A stretch of DNA of 64,000 nt from Ianthella basta (Eukaryota; Porifera; Demospongiae; Verongiida; Ianthellidae), in the NCBI GenBank assembly GCA_964019415.1, contig OZ025887.1, positions 4,363,881 through 4,427,880 on the forward strand, in the 5' to 3' direction. Made by a program: the position numbers and the translations under genes. How positions within the stretch are numbered: position 1 is the first letter of the stretch; every line of letters begins with the position of its first letter. The notes under the pieces are model-generated. The model had not been told where the DNA came from. It made no database searches and saw only the letters and a list, made by a program, of their open reading frames with translations. Below are positions 13,801 to 28,711 of the stretch, piece after piece.

Positions 13801-16800
13801 AAGGACCACAGAGAGGAAGGACCACAGCATGGTGATATATTGTCTAGCGGCTAGACTAGGTGAGACATCAATACAACAATTTAAATTCTATTATCAGTAG
13901 ACAACACTTTCATACACACAATTTATACAATAACTGCAAGCATTTGGGAAGGGTAAGAGACGTAAAGAGTGAACAAAGTAAAGCAACATTTCATCCAATT
14001 TGTGTTACTAGCAAAGAAAATTCTTCATCGACAAACAGAAACAAAGCATGGAATTGTAATAAAGCTTTAAATCTTCAGGAAACTTAAGTTGTAACGCTTT
14101 ATCTCCAGACCACGGTCACAAACATGTGACAAGATGACAACCATGTGACAACCATGTGACAACCATGTGACAACCATGTGACAACCATGTGACAACCATG
14201 TGACAACCATGTGACAACCATGTGGCATCCACATAAGGAAATCCATGCTGTGTACGTACCTGTAGTTTCATGTCCAGGCATTGCTTCAGCTGCATAGCTA
14301 CAGCTGGTTTCCATGACGCACAATTGGCCAACAATATGATCACCCTAGCAACCACAGATGCAGAGGTAAAGTCAGACTTCTCCAAATGGTGAGCACCAGT
14401 GGAGCACAGGTACTTGACAGCAGCGAGGCCGGACACGTCAGTGCCTCTCTCTCCCTCCTTGGTGGTGGTGGCGCTTCCCTCCTGTCCAGCTGCATACACA
14501 GCACGATCTGCTACCTGTAGTGGACCAGGGAAGGAGAGAGGGTGAAAGGAGGGGGTGGGAGTGGGGAATATGAAAGGAGGGAGGGGAAGCAGGAGAGGGA
14601 AGAGAGAGGACGGAGGAAGGATGCAGCAGAGAAGGGAACCAGGAAGTAGAGAGTGGATAGAGTGAAAGAAAGGCCTCACACAGGAACACTCACAGTTGCC
14701 ACCAAATTACTAATTTTTGCTTACTTACGTTGTAGAAGTAGACAGTTGTAGAAACACATGTGTGCACATACATATGTATGCACTTCTACAACTGCTTGCA
14801 TGACGTGCTGCCATGCACAGAATGCAACTCAACGGTACAGCACCAAACACACTCACGTCAGGGCTAATGCGCAGGAGGAACTGTGACAGAACTGAGAGTC
14901 CTTGGACAGCCAGCTCCGGATTGGAGCACCTGAGGAGAGAAGATGAGGATGAGGACAATGTTGAAGTGGACATTGCTAGAGACCACACAGACACATAAAT
15001 GCGCAATGCATGTAAATAATAATATTACATAGAAGACATAAGGTTAAAGTGAGCATCATGGAGAATCAGATGCATAGTAAATATCCACAAACCTTAACTT
15101 GCATAGTGTATGTGTTTTGTAGGGCCAAGCTATTGAACACCCCAAATGTTAAAGCAGTCAACAAAGTGTGGATCTGGTGTACTTGCCGGCTAATGTCAAT
15201 GAGTGTCGGTAGGAGCCGTTCCGACAGGAGCTGGCCAACATTTGGGTTCTGAGTAACCCACTTTGGGAGCTGGGATTGGAAGTGTGTTGAGAAGAAAGAT
15301 GGCTCACATCAAGCATGCTGTTCACCACAACATATCAATCCACTATTATCTAAGACATTTGTCACAACATACCTGTACTGTGCGAACCAGCACTAACCAT
15401 ACAGTTGCACACCAATGCATAGGGACAGCCACAAACCCACACACAGACACACACACGCAGATACTTTTAACATACTGAATGAGAAGTGACTGCTCCACCT
15501 TCCTGCATACTCCAACCACATATTGTTTTCTGACCCATTTCTCCCCTCTTCCCTCCCCCCTTCACTCACGTCCTTCTCCTTTGGCAACATGAGGGCCAAC
15601 AGGCCCATCAGCCGATCAAACATAGAGTAGCAAAACTCCTTCTCCATCTCGCCAATTTCATCGAACACTTCAGGGTGGTCCGTTATCGAGGTAACTCGCA
15701 GCAAGGGAGGCTTTGAGTTCTGACGCTCTGGGGTACCACCACGGGCAGCAGATGATGCATCTGTCTCTTTCTGCATGTCTGGAACACACGGCACAAGAAC
15801 ACAAGGTGGGGTGGGGGGGTGGGGGATACGTATGATAAGCAAGCAGGCGAGCAGAAGTACAAGGAAGCAGACAGTGAGGAAGGTAGACAGTGAAGGAGAT
15901 AAACAGTGAGGGAGAAACTAGTAAGTGGAAGGCATTGATGCGCTTACCTTTCTCTCTGGACATGGCAAGGCCAGAACGGAGGCAAAATGTGAGCAGCTTC
16001 AGACAATCAAGATAAATGACTGCCACAGTGTGCAGATAGCTATCCTCAATCCCTACAGAATACAGAATAACAGCATACTGGAGTAAAAGCAAGTAACCAT
16101 TCACATGTACCCAATGTGGCTCACTACCAACATATGTACTGTACCATACACCCCACCACAGCTCAAGCACACATTGACAGTAGAGTAGACCACTGCACAC
16201 CACACTAACCTGAGTCAGCTTGGTTCAGCACACTTGCAGTGGAGAGACAAATGTGCGTGAACAGGAGGAAGGAGTGCTGAGCAAGGTAGGCCTTGAGAGT
16301 TGCATTCTTGGGGTCCTTCTCGGCAGCTGACAGCGACACGCCTTTGGAGATCTCTGCAGAAGACAATTTGGCACACTGAACAGACAACTGGTGCGCTGAG
16401 AGAGATGTATGGTGTAGGAACACCACAATGAACATACAGATACACATATTGTGCCCAGAGTACATAAGAGATGTACTCTTGATTGCAATCATTACCAGAG
16501 AATCCAGGCTTGAGATAACACTGGATCTCACTCAGAAGCCAAATTAGCTAAGCTACTGTACAGTATCTGTAAATGGTGGAACAAGGGCTCATTCATGTTG
16601 TGCACATTCCTCACAATCACTTTGACAGTTTGATTATTTGCACATGCAACCACAATCCGATGAAGCGGACCAACCCTGTCTAACAGTCACAGCAAAAGTA
16701 ATGTCAGTGGAACTGCCACAGCTTATCGAAAATACAACCAAAATCCCCTCCAGCATCAAGATTGCACTGTTGCTGATGCTACTGGGTCATGTCGCGTGGT

Positions 16801-17750
16801 ATTGTGGCAAGATGATGTGAACAGGCTCAAACTGGACAAAACTATGAATCGGTGAATCTTACCGTAAGGATGTTTGATGGTACAAAGTACCTGTCAGTGC
16901 CTTCAAGTACTTTTATGGGCGTGCAACTGTAGGTAGACCAAACTACATGAACGGCACTGTACAGTGCAGCTTTGATGACGCCACGCTCTTAATGTCGCTC
17001 AGGCATGCAAGCTTTGTGCATCAGGAGATTGTGTCTTGTCTCTTTCCTATAACAAGTGACACACCTAGCTTTTGCAATAACCAGGGTATCTGTCCAGGAA
17101 ATACTCAGTCACAGTGTGTGAGCAGTAAGATTGCTACTCTTCACCTTGGTAAAACAGCAACTTTCGTGTTCACTTCTACCTTCTTGTTCAAGGGCAACTA
17201 ATCTCCAAAGCTGAGGTACAGACTAATGTAACTAGCACAGTGTAGTAACCTGGGGGGAATTGTGCATGAGTGTTTGTATCACCGTTTGATCATTCCGAAT
17301 GTTTGTAATGGTTATCCAATTTAAGTGATTTGTACTTGGTCATGCATGGACCTTTCTGGATGATCGCTTGCTGTTGTACTCAAGCTGCACTGCATGATGA
17401 GTATGTGATTAAGTCTGCAGTGTCCAGTGAGTCAAGGCTGGCTCGCTGCATGCTCTAGAAGTGTAGGCTTCGTAGGCCAGTGGTAACACACAGTTAATAT
17501 GGAGGCACTCTAGAATGACCTGGAGCACACAAACCGTGACTGGCAGCCAGCCTGCCACAACGAAGAGCAAAGGCAAATTATCTAGGACAAATGGATAGAG
17601 GTCTTGATATTTTACAAGATGGAAAAATGAGATAGATGTGAAGTCTGGGACAAAAGGCTGGAATGACTTAGAGGTGTGGGTGTCTGTTCAGACAAATACA
17701 CGCACACACACACACATGTACACACACGTACACACACACGTACACACACA

Positions 17751-17810
<60 letters not shown>

Positions 17811-20800
17811 AGCAACAGCACAACAGATCTGACCTCGCTTTGTGGTGTAGTAGCTGTTGGTCTTCTCTTCCTCGGGCTTGTGCAGAGTGAGGGGGTAAAA
17901 GGTCCATTTGTCATTGGGGCTGAGCGAGCCACTTCTCTCCTCCTTACGGTAACAGCCCAGGCAGAGATCATAATCATCTTTAGTTTCACAGTGCAGGCGG
18001 TGAGAGGTGATCATCAGGTGACAAATGTCACAACAGAAACGCATCTCAAGGAACTTGTGATCCCTGTGGTACAACTGTGGTCGTCTGTCAGGACGATCTG
18101 GAGCATGGAGGACAGAGTACAGCATGGATAGAGTGGAAGATGAAGAAATTCATACACAGCACCGATTTCAGTCCATCAAACACTCCATGCACTTAACACA
18201 CATGCTCAAAATAATGCAAATAACACATATTCACACTTAATACTCAAATACATGCGTAGTGGAACACATGTAGAACTCTGTGTAACATGATGGGTCTATG
18301 TGTGTCTATATGTGTAACCTGCTAGCTCTGTAGATCTAGGTGTTAACTATGTGTTGATTAGTAACGATTATAGGGTGCCCTGCGTCGCCACTCTATATGT
18401 AGCTTTTGCTCTTTGTTTGTACAAAACTACTTATGCATGTGGTACTTGCTGTATTGTGGGGTTGCATAATGATGTTGAGGCTGATGCCTGTCTTGTGAAG
18501 TCCATTCAAGAAGCGTTCACCGATGGAACATTACATACACATGAACACACACACGCGTGCACACATACATGCACACACACACATGCACACACACACACAC
18601 ATGTACACAGAAACAAAACACACACACATCTCAGGTCACACAAGGACTCACGAAAGTAACACGTCTGGCAGAGGTCAAGGTCACTTGCTTCCAAGTCCCT
18701 GTACCATGCAGAGGAAATGTCAGTGCGACAGCCGTCACACTGGACACTCACTGACAGGTTGCTATTGTGCCACAGCGATGACACAATGAAGAGGTGGCAC
18801 TCCTGCAGCCAAAGGTGAGATGCACATGGCAACTTGCTAGGACTAGGTCTTCCGTACGTTAATAGATACACATATTGAATGATTCGATTGAGTCAAGTAC
18901 CGCTACCGATCAGCTTGCTAAAATGCTTCGATTCACAGTGACCGCTATTTCCCAAGTTAACGAGGAAAGCACTTGCTGACGGCATCAGCACTAAAAATGT
19001 TCCCAGCACGGCTATCCGCCAGTGACTGCATACATGTACAGCTGCCTGACTCTCTGTCACATTCCAGAACAGCAGCGCTATGCAACTAAGACATTCTACC
19101 TGTTACTAGTACAAACGTGATCACTATCGGTATCAAGGAAGCTGTCAATCACTGCACCTTTCGCAGCAGCTAAGCCCTAAGTCAGGAAAGAACAGCAACT
19201 CAAGTAAGTACAAGCTAGTTTTCATTGCAACAAGCAGCTTCCTGTGCAGTATGTTTAATTCACAAGAAATCTTGGCTCATTCGCAAATAGTGATGCCCAA
19301 GCCATCTTTTCTGTCCCCACTAATTATCATGGATAGCCTGGGCACTATATCACTGTACTGTAATGTCAGCAATTTAGGGTTAGTGCACCCCCAGTCATTT
19401 GATTACCACAGCTGATTCACCCAAGAGAGGCGTACACATGTACGTACTGTATCTACTGTAGTCCGTACTAACTGCCTTATACACGTTCTCACATAATGTT
19501 TCATGTATAAATGACAAAGTACTAACAATGACAGTAGTTAGCCTTGTAAAACAGACTTGCCTCAACTCCTGCCATTTCTTGGTAGAAATAATTGTAGATT
19601 GATGCATGTACAAATATGTCGTTCGCGCTTTAATTCTTACAGAGTTCAATGTTCACGGTTGAAGACAACAATACGGATTTGTGGTGCATTCCTGTGTACC
19701 CCCTCCCCCCTCCCCCCTGCAATCACGTACCTTTTCATCAACAGTCACTGCTGATTCTCGCATTAGTTCTTGTAACTGTCCAAGAGATGTGACTGACTTG
19801 AGCACTGTGAGATAAGTCTGGAACCTCTCATAACGAGCCAGCATCTCATCCTCGTGTGGCTGCTTGGGAAGAACGCTCCTTGCACCATCAAACCGTGTTT
19901 GGATGGCAGTTGACAAAAGGAACTCCGGCAGGTGTTGGTCTCCAATGAACTGCATGTCGTAGTCTCTCCAGTGGGTATCGAACAAGTGAAGTAGATAGCC
20001 TTTGACAACCATCTTCTCCCAGGTGACTTCTTCATGTGCTTGTCCCACGCTACCATGTGACCTGAGCAACTCAAGCAATTGCATGATTATGTCATAATAC
20101 GACTGACGCACACGCCCCTCCAGCTCAAGGCCACACCCCTCCAGTTCATGAACATAGTGCTCTGGAAAGTGGTGCTGCTGGGAGAACAGCTGCGACAGGA
20201 AGGCCACAGAAGGTAGAGAAAAGATGTCCGCATTTCTCAGATGGTCTGACACAAAATTCAGCACAACAGCCAAATCCTTGGCAGCCTTCTGCCTCTGGGT
20301 AAGGAACTCTTCCACCATCTCTTTAGTGACTGATGTCTTGCGCACAAAGTCCATCACAATACAAAATGACGGATACTTCTGGGCTAGGCTCTGTTCAGTC
20401 TCCACGGCAACCTCCGGTGCACCAGCATCATCCTTGTCAACAGAGGCGGCAGAAGCACTTCGTTGCCACTGTCGGTATTTCATTAAGAAGCTGGTAGTCT
20501 GCTGTGGGATCACAGGCAGGAGTTTCTTGGATGTCGCAAGGCCAGCAAACCTCAACAGGAACAGGGCCTTGTTGAGACAGTCTTTGACGGGACCGTCCTC
20601 ATCCATCTTGCTCTGCTTGACAGGATCCTCCTCACTCTCTCGCGCCGCTGCAACCTTCTGTCTGGCCTCAACCAGCTCTCTGCGTAGAAACTGGGCCATT
20701 GCATAGGCATCTTTCATTCCCTGGGTGACTTTCAGAGATGTGCCTGTCAGTTAAGGAGAAGAATGGCAGTCATAGTGTGCGCATACAAGGCATGACCTGC

Positions 20801-23800
20801 ATGTACACATGCAAGCACAGTATAGGCAGCTATTAGAGGGAAAAGCATCCAGCTCCCATCACGCACTACTGCAGACAAGTACACAATAGTATTATTGGCC
20901 TGTTATTGTGAGGAGTTGTCAGTTTGTTGACTACACCTGTCACCTGTCACCTGTCACCTCCACACCTGTTACTCACAATTGCCCAATCTCTACATGACAC
21001 CAGTCACCTCCACGTCAATTTACCCCTCTTCTTGCAACATTTTGTAAAATAGTCACTATGAATGTCATTCAACTCACAATTCACCTCTGAAATTTGACCT
21101 CACTAGGGACTGCAAGCAGGGGAAACTGTTCACATACATTACTGCGCCAAAATTGAGGCCAAAGGCAGAGATGATCTGTGAGTCAAATGACTTTTGCAAT
21201 AACCATTTTGCAAAATTCTGCATCACTATCACATTTGTCTTTACCCTACCAAGTACGTTTACCTGTCACCAATCACCTCTACCTGTCAGCATCAACAGTC
21301 ACCTCACCTCACCTGTCAGTGTCACTAGTCACCTCACCTCACCTGTCAGTGTCACCACCTCTACCTTACACTTGTCATCCAACCATCCACGTCACCTCTA
21401 CCTGACACCTATATGCACTGCAACTACCCACTCACCAGCAGCTACTAGCTCTTCCCTGATTTGCTGTGAGTGCCAAACTAGAGCCGCAAAAACAGCATGA
21501 AGTGCTTGATCGACAACTGCTCCCCCATAATGCATTTGAGGGCCGCGGTGCATGGCCCTACAAGTCTCTATTATCTCCTGTCCACCATGGCCACTAGCCA
21601 GGCTTGTCAGCATCTCGTTGAACTCAGAACCGGCAGGAATGCTCGAATGCCGAGTGGACAAAGTGCGGCTAAACTTTTCAGTCATGCCACCACGAAACAG
21701 CTTCTTCCATGCATCGCTGCTGGTCAACCAGGACTCTGCCTTCTGGCCCAATTTCTTTCCTTCATCCTCCACAGGATCTTTCTCTTCCTCCTTGAGGTAT
21801 TTCTGTCTTCGGCTGCCCATTACAAAAGAACAGAACTTTCCTATCATGTGAGCAATAGTAAGCTGAAGATCAGCAAGAGGTCCCATGGATTGAGGCTGCA
21901 GCCCGTACGCACGAACAATGTACTTGTACATCCAACTTCCCGTAGAGGATATGACATTAAAACGGAATGTGAGCTTGTTGCCCTGGAATTCGATATGGGT
22001 AGGCCAATCAGATGACCCCACTGTTCCGTGAAGAGAATGCGTGCTGGATGAGTCGGAGCTTGTGAACTCCAGCTTGTCATACTGCCTCTCCACACGGCAG
22101 CTTGGGTCAAAGTCAACTGTCATCCTGGTGGCTCCTGGTGCAAGGAACGACTCCTCCTTGTGTACTTCATGCACAGCACCACTGGAGGACTCCCTCACCC
22201 ACATCTTGAGAACATGTGTGTCCTTGGCTTCTTCCTCCTTCACAGCATCACCTTCCTCAGTTGAAGAGTCCGGTTTTGGGACGGTGAAGACAAAGAGGTT
22301 GGGATGCTGCTTTTCAGTGTTAGCTACGGCCATCAGCAGCTCTTTCAGTGGCGGCAGGAGCTTCAGCGCAACAAAACTCCCTGGGAAGGGAATGGAATTG
22401 AGATAGAACAGAAGCTGCGGAAGAACACATCCAATGACAGTACAGGGCAGTTTCTCCATTGTGGCTTCATTCAGCTGAAGGCTGGCTAGTTGACCAAGCA
22501 GATCAACAGCTTTCTCCAATAGGAGGAAAGAGTATCGAATGATAAGTATGCCTGCAGCTTCCCTCAGATCCTTTTGCTTCCCTTCTATATGCCTGCTGCA
22601 CCACTGGAAGAAGCTGCACTGGATAGACTGAAGGAGTTGCACGATCATTTCTGCCTCCATTCCTACCTCACCCTTTAGGGTCATGCGAGTCTGGTTGCAA
22701 GCCACGTTAACTATGCGGAGGAGGGTATCCATCACCTTCTCAACGTCAATGTCATCCTTTGCCTTTGGGGAAGAAGGAAGCTGGAGTAGCTTGAAGCTAT
22801 CCTTCACAACAAAGTATTGGCAGAGCCCTTTGAACTTTAGCATCCACGAAGCCGACTGAACTCTTCCAACGGAGGCAAACATTTCCATGAGGTGCTCCTG
22901 TCGCGACTGCACACTTGGAAAGAACACAGGAACTCCAGAGACGACAATGTCCTTTGCAAGTTCGTGTGTCTTTGCATCCTCTTCAGCCGAGTCAATCAAG
23001 CTGCACAGGTGTGAAAGAATGGTCTGGCTCACTTCACCTCTTGTACTGCCACTGTTTCTCTTCCTGCCAGCAGACTCTTCCAAAAATGGAAGGGCTGCTC
23101 TCAGCAGCATGAGGCAAAGGTGAGCCAGTAACTTGCCGGATGGGTCAGGACTGATGGCCAGTGGAACATACAGACTCCAGATCTTCTCAAGGGATATCTC
23201 TTCCACTGAGAGATGGCCTTCCGTAAGGGAGGAGAGGTCTTGCTCTTGCACTTGCAATCGCTGCGCAATCGTCCTCAGGTCCACCAACATCTGAATGAGA
23301 AAGCCTACAATCCTTGTCAGCAGAATGGATCCAGACACTTCTGAATCACTGGGCAAGGGTGCACTCGAGCCAATCACTTGGTTAACCCCAAGCAGTGATT
23401 CTTCCTTCCTCACTGCCTTGCCATTGATTGTAATTTTCTGTATGCCCATCCTCTCTGCCTTGTCTCCCACAGTCCCAATGAACTTGAGGTAGATACATCT
23501 GCATGCGTCAGTGGTGCAGGTAAGGGGAACACGCTCCTCATCTTGAGTGCTACCAAAGAACGCTACAGGTACGTCTTCATTGTAGGTTTCCCCCTGCTTC
23601 CTTTCACTAACCAAGGCCGCCAGTTCTGTTTTACTCATGGTATCGTACTTGCTGAAGTGCTCAAAAAAATCAGAAGTAACAGCCTCCTTTCGTCTGAGGT
23701 AGAAGACCAGTCCCATTGCAGGGGCCTGGTCCCCCTTCTGACCCATGATGCTCAAACTCTGCACCTCCAACATCCTCTGCTGGTGGTGCTCTAGAACCAT

Positions 23801-26800
23801 GTTCACCACTTTCTTCCCTTCCTCGGTCACGTATGGCTTGGCAGAGGCTGGTGAGCTGCCTTTGCTTGTCTTCTCCGGCAGACTGATGCAGTTGTCAACC
23901 TTGTACTCTTCGTCCTTCTGCCCACCATCGCACTGGACCACCTGCATCCGAAGTGACACAGAGTGCTTAACCCTCATCTCCGTGGCAACGTCATCCAGCT
24001 GCTTTAGCAAGGCTTTGCAAGGGAAGGGCAGGTGCATATTCTCAAGTACCTGCTGCAAGACATCCAGGATCCCATTTGTGTTACCTGCACACAAAGAGGC
24101 AAAGGAACACCCTGTCATACACAAGACCATGCCCACATCACTGTCACGAGCAAGAGCACATACAGATCAGTGATACACACAAGGTCAATGAGAACTAGTG
24201 CCATGAGGAAGACCACGCAGGCCTTGTCAGCATCAACACATACAGCTGTCACACATGAGCAATGAAGGACCAACATCCTGACTCATATGTACGTACACAA
24301 ACACCCGCGTCTAACAGAGGCGTAGGAACACTTTCAAAACTAAGGGAGCCAAATATACAGAGCGGTGGGATAATATATTCATATTCAGGCCACGTGACAA
24401 TTGTGCAATCAGTAAAATGGCTTCCAGATGCAAGCCTCTTTCTCAGTTTAAAAAAAACAGGTTTTGTTGGATATAGATCTGGACGAAAATGCTGTGGACT
24501 CATTCTGTATACTTTGGTGAGATGACCTGAGCACTTACTAGCCAAATCAAAGATTACAGAGGTGAGAAGGGGCTAAACATCTATGGGGGCCTGGTCCCCC
24601 CTTCTGAAATCTGGGGGGCCATGGCCCCCCCTGGCCCCCATGGTTCCTACGCCTATGTAGACTAAAGTCCAGCTGGGACAAATGAACAGAATGAGAATTC
24701 TGTTATGTCTAATGCTATAGTAAACATTCCTGTTTAATATTATTAAGGCTCATTGCTACATACATTAATTTAACCCAGCAAATAGGGAACATCTGAGCAT
24801 GTGACACTGCAATAGATAAATAAGGTATTTCTGCTCTGTAGGCCTTTTTCAGTCAAGTCTAAGCAGCTGACAAAGGGGAACTGGGAATGAAGGAATACTT
24901 TGCAAACAGGGAACTTCTGAGCATGTGACATACAGTACGTAGCAATACATAATTAGCATATAAAAATGGGACCTACATGTGTTGTACGTACGAGGCTGCA
25001 GCATCCAGTTCATAATCTATGGATTGCTACGTCACATGTTCACTGTACAATGCATATTTCACGCATATGTGGCAGTCGAGAATAGAAATCAAAACTTACG
25101 CAATGTGTAAGTTTTCAGAAAATGGCATCGAAAGATTCGTGACCGAATGCAGCGGGAATGGTGCACCGTGCCTATGATTGGCTAATACGAACGTGTTTGG
25201 GGATCATTTGGCGACCTATCAGTGTTTATTTGAAAGCCATACGAGCTTGCACTGCAGAGAACAAGCTTCGATCTTGCAGTCATGTCTGTAGAGTCGCCGC
25301 ATATCAGCGAGTTTATGGCTTCGGAAACCATCTGCAGCACTCCCTGCACTACTGAGGTGGTCATTAGTATAACGCAGAACCTCACTGACCTAGTGTCAAG
25401 GTCGCCGCAAGGAAGAAAACGTCACCGACTGGAGAATTTCTTCACGGGGAAGTCAGGATTGGCTTATGGCCCAGCGCACACACTGGAGACAAGTATATCG
25501 AGCTTGGTAAGCTCAGCAACAAAAGAGGAATGTACAGAAGGGATGGAGCAGCATTGTAACAGTGGATGCAGTGGAGCAAATGCTTGAAATTTGACAAAAT
25601 ACACACCTGTCGTCTTCCCGGGCGGCCATTTTTTGCCTTCATTAATATTCAAAATGTCGAATATTGTGCGGAGAGGAATTCAGCTCTAGCACTTGGTACA
25701 CAGCTAGCTTAAGAGCCATTCTACACATTAATGCAAAAATCGCATTTCGGTTGTGTGACCTAATTTTTGATTTCTAATCTCGACTGTCACATATACAGTA
25801 CATACTGCATTGACCAGGCATCCACAGTGCACTGTAACACACACCTGCGATGAGCATATACTGCAGTAGAGTAGCTAGCTCTGCTGGATCCACCTCCACC
25901 GTCCCTACAGGGTCTTCCTCCTTGCGGCAGAGACGATGTACAAACTTGGTAAGTTCCTCCATGACAAAATTGTCCAGGAATGCTGGCCTGTCCTTGGATG
26001 AAGGGGACAGGGCAAAGGGCTGCAAGCTGCAGATGGTGCTCCTGGAAATAGAAACAAAAACAGAAAGCGAACCTAGACACACACAGGGTGCTTCTATGGA
26101 TTATACAGTACATACACAAGATAAGCAACGCAGCACATTTACATCAACTACAGGATTGTGTGCAAAATTGTTTTTATGTTTGTGTTGCCATCTTACTTTG
26201 CAAGCTACACTTACTGGATCACTTCAAAGTCACTACTACTGCCACAATCACAACTGTCACCCTTGTCACAGTCAACATCATCAGCACCCACGTTGTCACC
26301 ATTGTCAATGTCACATGTACACACTGAGCACACATATACACTGGACTGTACCCACCTTGTTTGGTTCAGGAGGGTGTTCCTCAGCAGAGGGGCCAAAGGC
26401 ATAGCAGCCTGTGCTGTAGCAGTCATGAGATTCAAGTTCCAGATCATCACCGAATCAAGTACAGTGGGCTGTGGCTCTTTGACATATCTAGTGTACATGA
26501 GAGAAATAGCATAACTCACAGGAGTACATATAATATACAGCAAGCAACCAATAGTAACAGGCCAGATCACTGTGTGCTATTGCTATACACTGTACACCAC
26601 TTTCAGCATCTGGCTAACACACAAGCTGTGTATGGCCAGCTTCTTGGCCAAAAACATGACAGCATTCCTGCTAAACAGTTGACAGTCGATGACGTCTTGA
26701 CTGATGAGCATAGTAGCAGTCAATCACAGTGTAGTGATGATTGCACCGATGATGACACAGTCAGCGACATCGACAGCAGTTCCTTCCTCCCACTTCCCAC

Positions 26801-28679
26801 GCAGCAGAGCACTGAAGACAATGCTATCTGCGCTGCACTCCATGGAGATGACCCGTTAGATTGGCCTGATATCAGTGGTGCGGCCATCAATGAGTTCCAC
26901 ACTCCACATCTCGCCACCCTGTCATTCCCAGCATTATTCCCGTATGGTACTGGAGATCCAACCTACGCAGGCCATCAGCGGCCTGTCTCACTAACTGAGG
27001 GATTAAAGCACCTTTTGAGGTATGGTGGGGTCGCAACAGATGGCCATCACTGTTGGCGCTTTGCGAGCCATCCCCGCTTCCCTTACTGGACCTTGAACAT
27101 GAAGTAGCGTCATCAGATGCTGTCCCAGGCCAGGATATTCCTCCAACAGATCACACATGATGCTGTGCTCTCACTTGATGAGCTACGTTCTATGATTGGT
27201 CACTTTAGTGCTGAGCAGCTCGTGAAGCGTCTCCAACGGTATGCGACAAAGGTACAAGGTTCTAATCAGTACTGGTTCCAGCACCACCAGGAACTTCAAG
27301 CCTGCTGGAGCAGAAGGGACCACCAACCTTCTTTTGGACTGTTAGCTCTGCTGACAGTTATTGGCCAGAGCTGCATGCCCTCATGCCACACATCACTGAT
27401 GCCCCGACACATGCCATGCGCATCAATACAGTCATCTGCAACTCCACATTACTGATTGGTATTTCACATCCAGACTGTCTGACTTTGTGGACCACTGGTT
27501 GTATGATGCACTGGATGCTGACTGGCACTGGTGTACTGCTACGAGTACCAAACACGCGGAAGCACACATGCTCATGGGTGTGCTAAGCTGAAGAACGACC
27601 ATGGCATCTGCACTCTGGTTGAGAGAGCTTCTGCAGGGTGGCTTGCAGAGCAACAGCTCCTAACCTCCACTGATAGCAACACTTGTGCCCAATTCACGCA
27701 TGCCATCCGCGATGCTAACAATGCCAGAGCTGAAGCTCTAGAGTATGCCAACTGGTTGGTAACTACCCGCAATAGTTCCTTGCCAGAGGACACCTGGGCC
27801 TTGCCTGTGCCACACCCTTGTGCTGTACACATACATGACATTTCTGATTTTGAGCATGACCATCAAGACCTGGTCAACTCTGTTCAGCGTCACACCCGTT
27901 GTGGTGCTGCATACTGCCTGCGCAGCAGGCCAGGTCAGCAAGGAGTGAAGTGTCACTTTCACTATCCTTGCCCTCTGCAGGAGTTGTCAACAATTGAGTT
28001 TGAGCAACTAGGTGATGGTTCCATCCGTGCAACATTGACAACTCGGCAAGATGACCCCCGCATTAATTCCCACAACCGTGTGATGCTTCAACACTGGCAT
28101 GCACATGTTGATCTTCAAATCATTGTTGACGTCCAAGCTTGTGCTCGGTACATGGCCAAGTATGCAGCTAAAGGGGAACCATGATCAAAGGCTGTCCACG
28201 CCCTTTCGCAGTCCAGCATTGACCAACACAGTAGCAGCAATGATGCATAGAGGTTCTCCAAGTCGGATCAAGCGGGGTCAAGGGCATTGGATTGGAAGAC
28301 CGGCACGGATCAGGGCCGCCTCCAGTGACAAATACCACAGCAGCGTACATGGGCAAGATAAGGAAGAATAAGAATAGGGTTAGGGCTAACCCTAAAGAAG
28401 AACATGAAGAGCTTAGTCCCATGAAATTACGAACATTAGTTGATCACAAAGAAGCTCTGCCTAAAGTCACCAAATATGACCATGCTCTGTAGCAGTGCAA
28501 GGCAGGTCCCTTACACAGTACTACATACGTTGTATAAATCATCTAATTGTGCCACTGTGACTCAAGAACATGCATTAGTATGCTACAGCTAGTGATACAA
28601 AACAGCATTTGTTTAAGAGGTGATTATTTGAAATCACAATTACAAATCACAAATTATGTAAAAAAAATTAGAAAGCATC

Positions 28680-28711
<32 letters not shown>

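Larger units (their letters stand above)
24085..25844. other. ZZEF1 intron 4 with a MITE and an orphan exon-like frame
   Basis: Holds the small TIR element at 24318-24653 and a CpG-richer plus-strand frame at 25282-25506 (own entries). The remainder has no recognised feature. Confidence 0.5.

Noticed and set aside
20224-20706. 160-codon plus-strand frame, and similar long frames across 21497-24173
   Set aside because: Antisense shadows of ZZEF1 exons 5-6, which have clear protein similarity on the minus strand.
28376-28394. Interstitial telomere
   Set aside because: Only two or three TTAGGG-like units arranged as a near-palindrome; too short to be a telomeric array.
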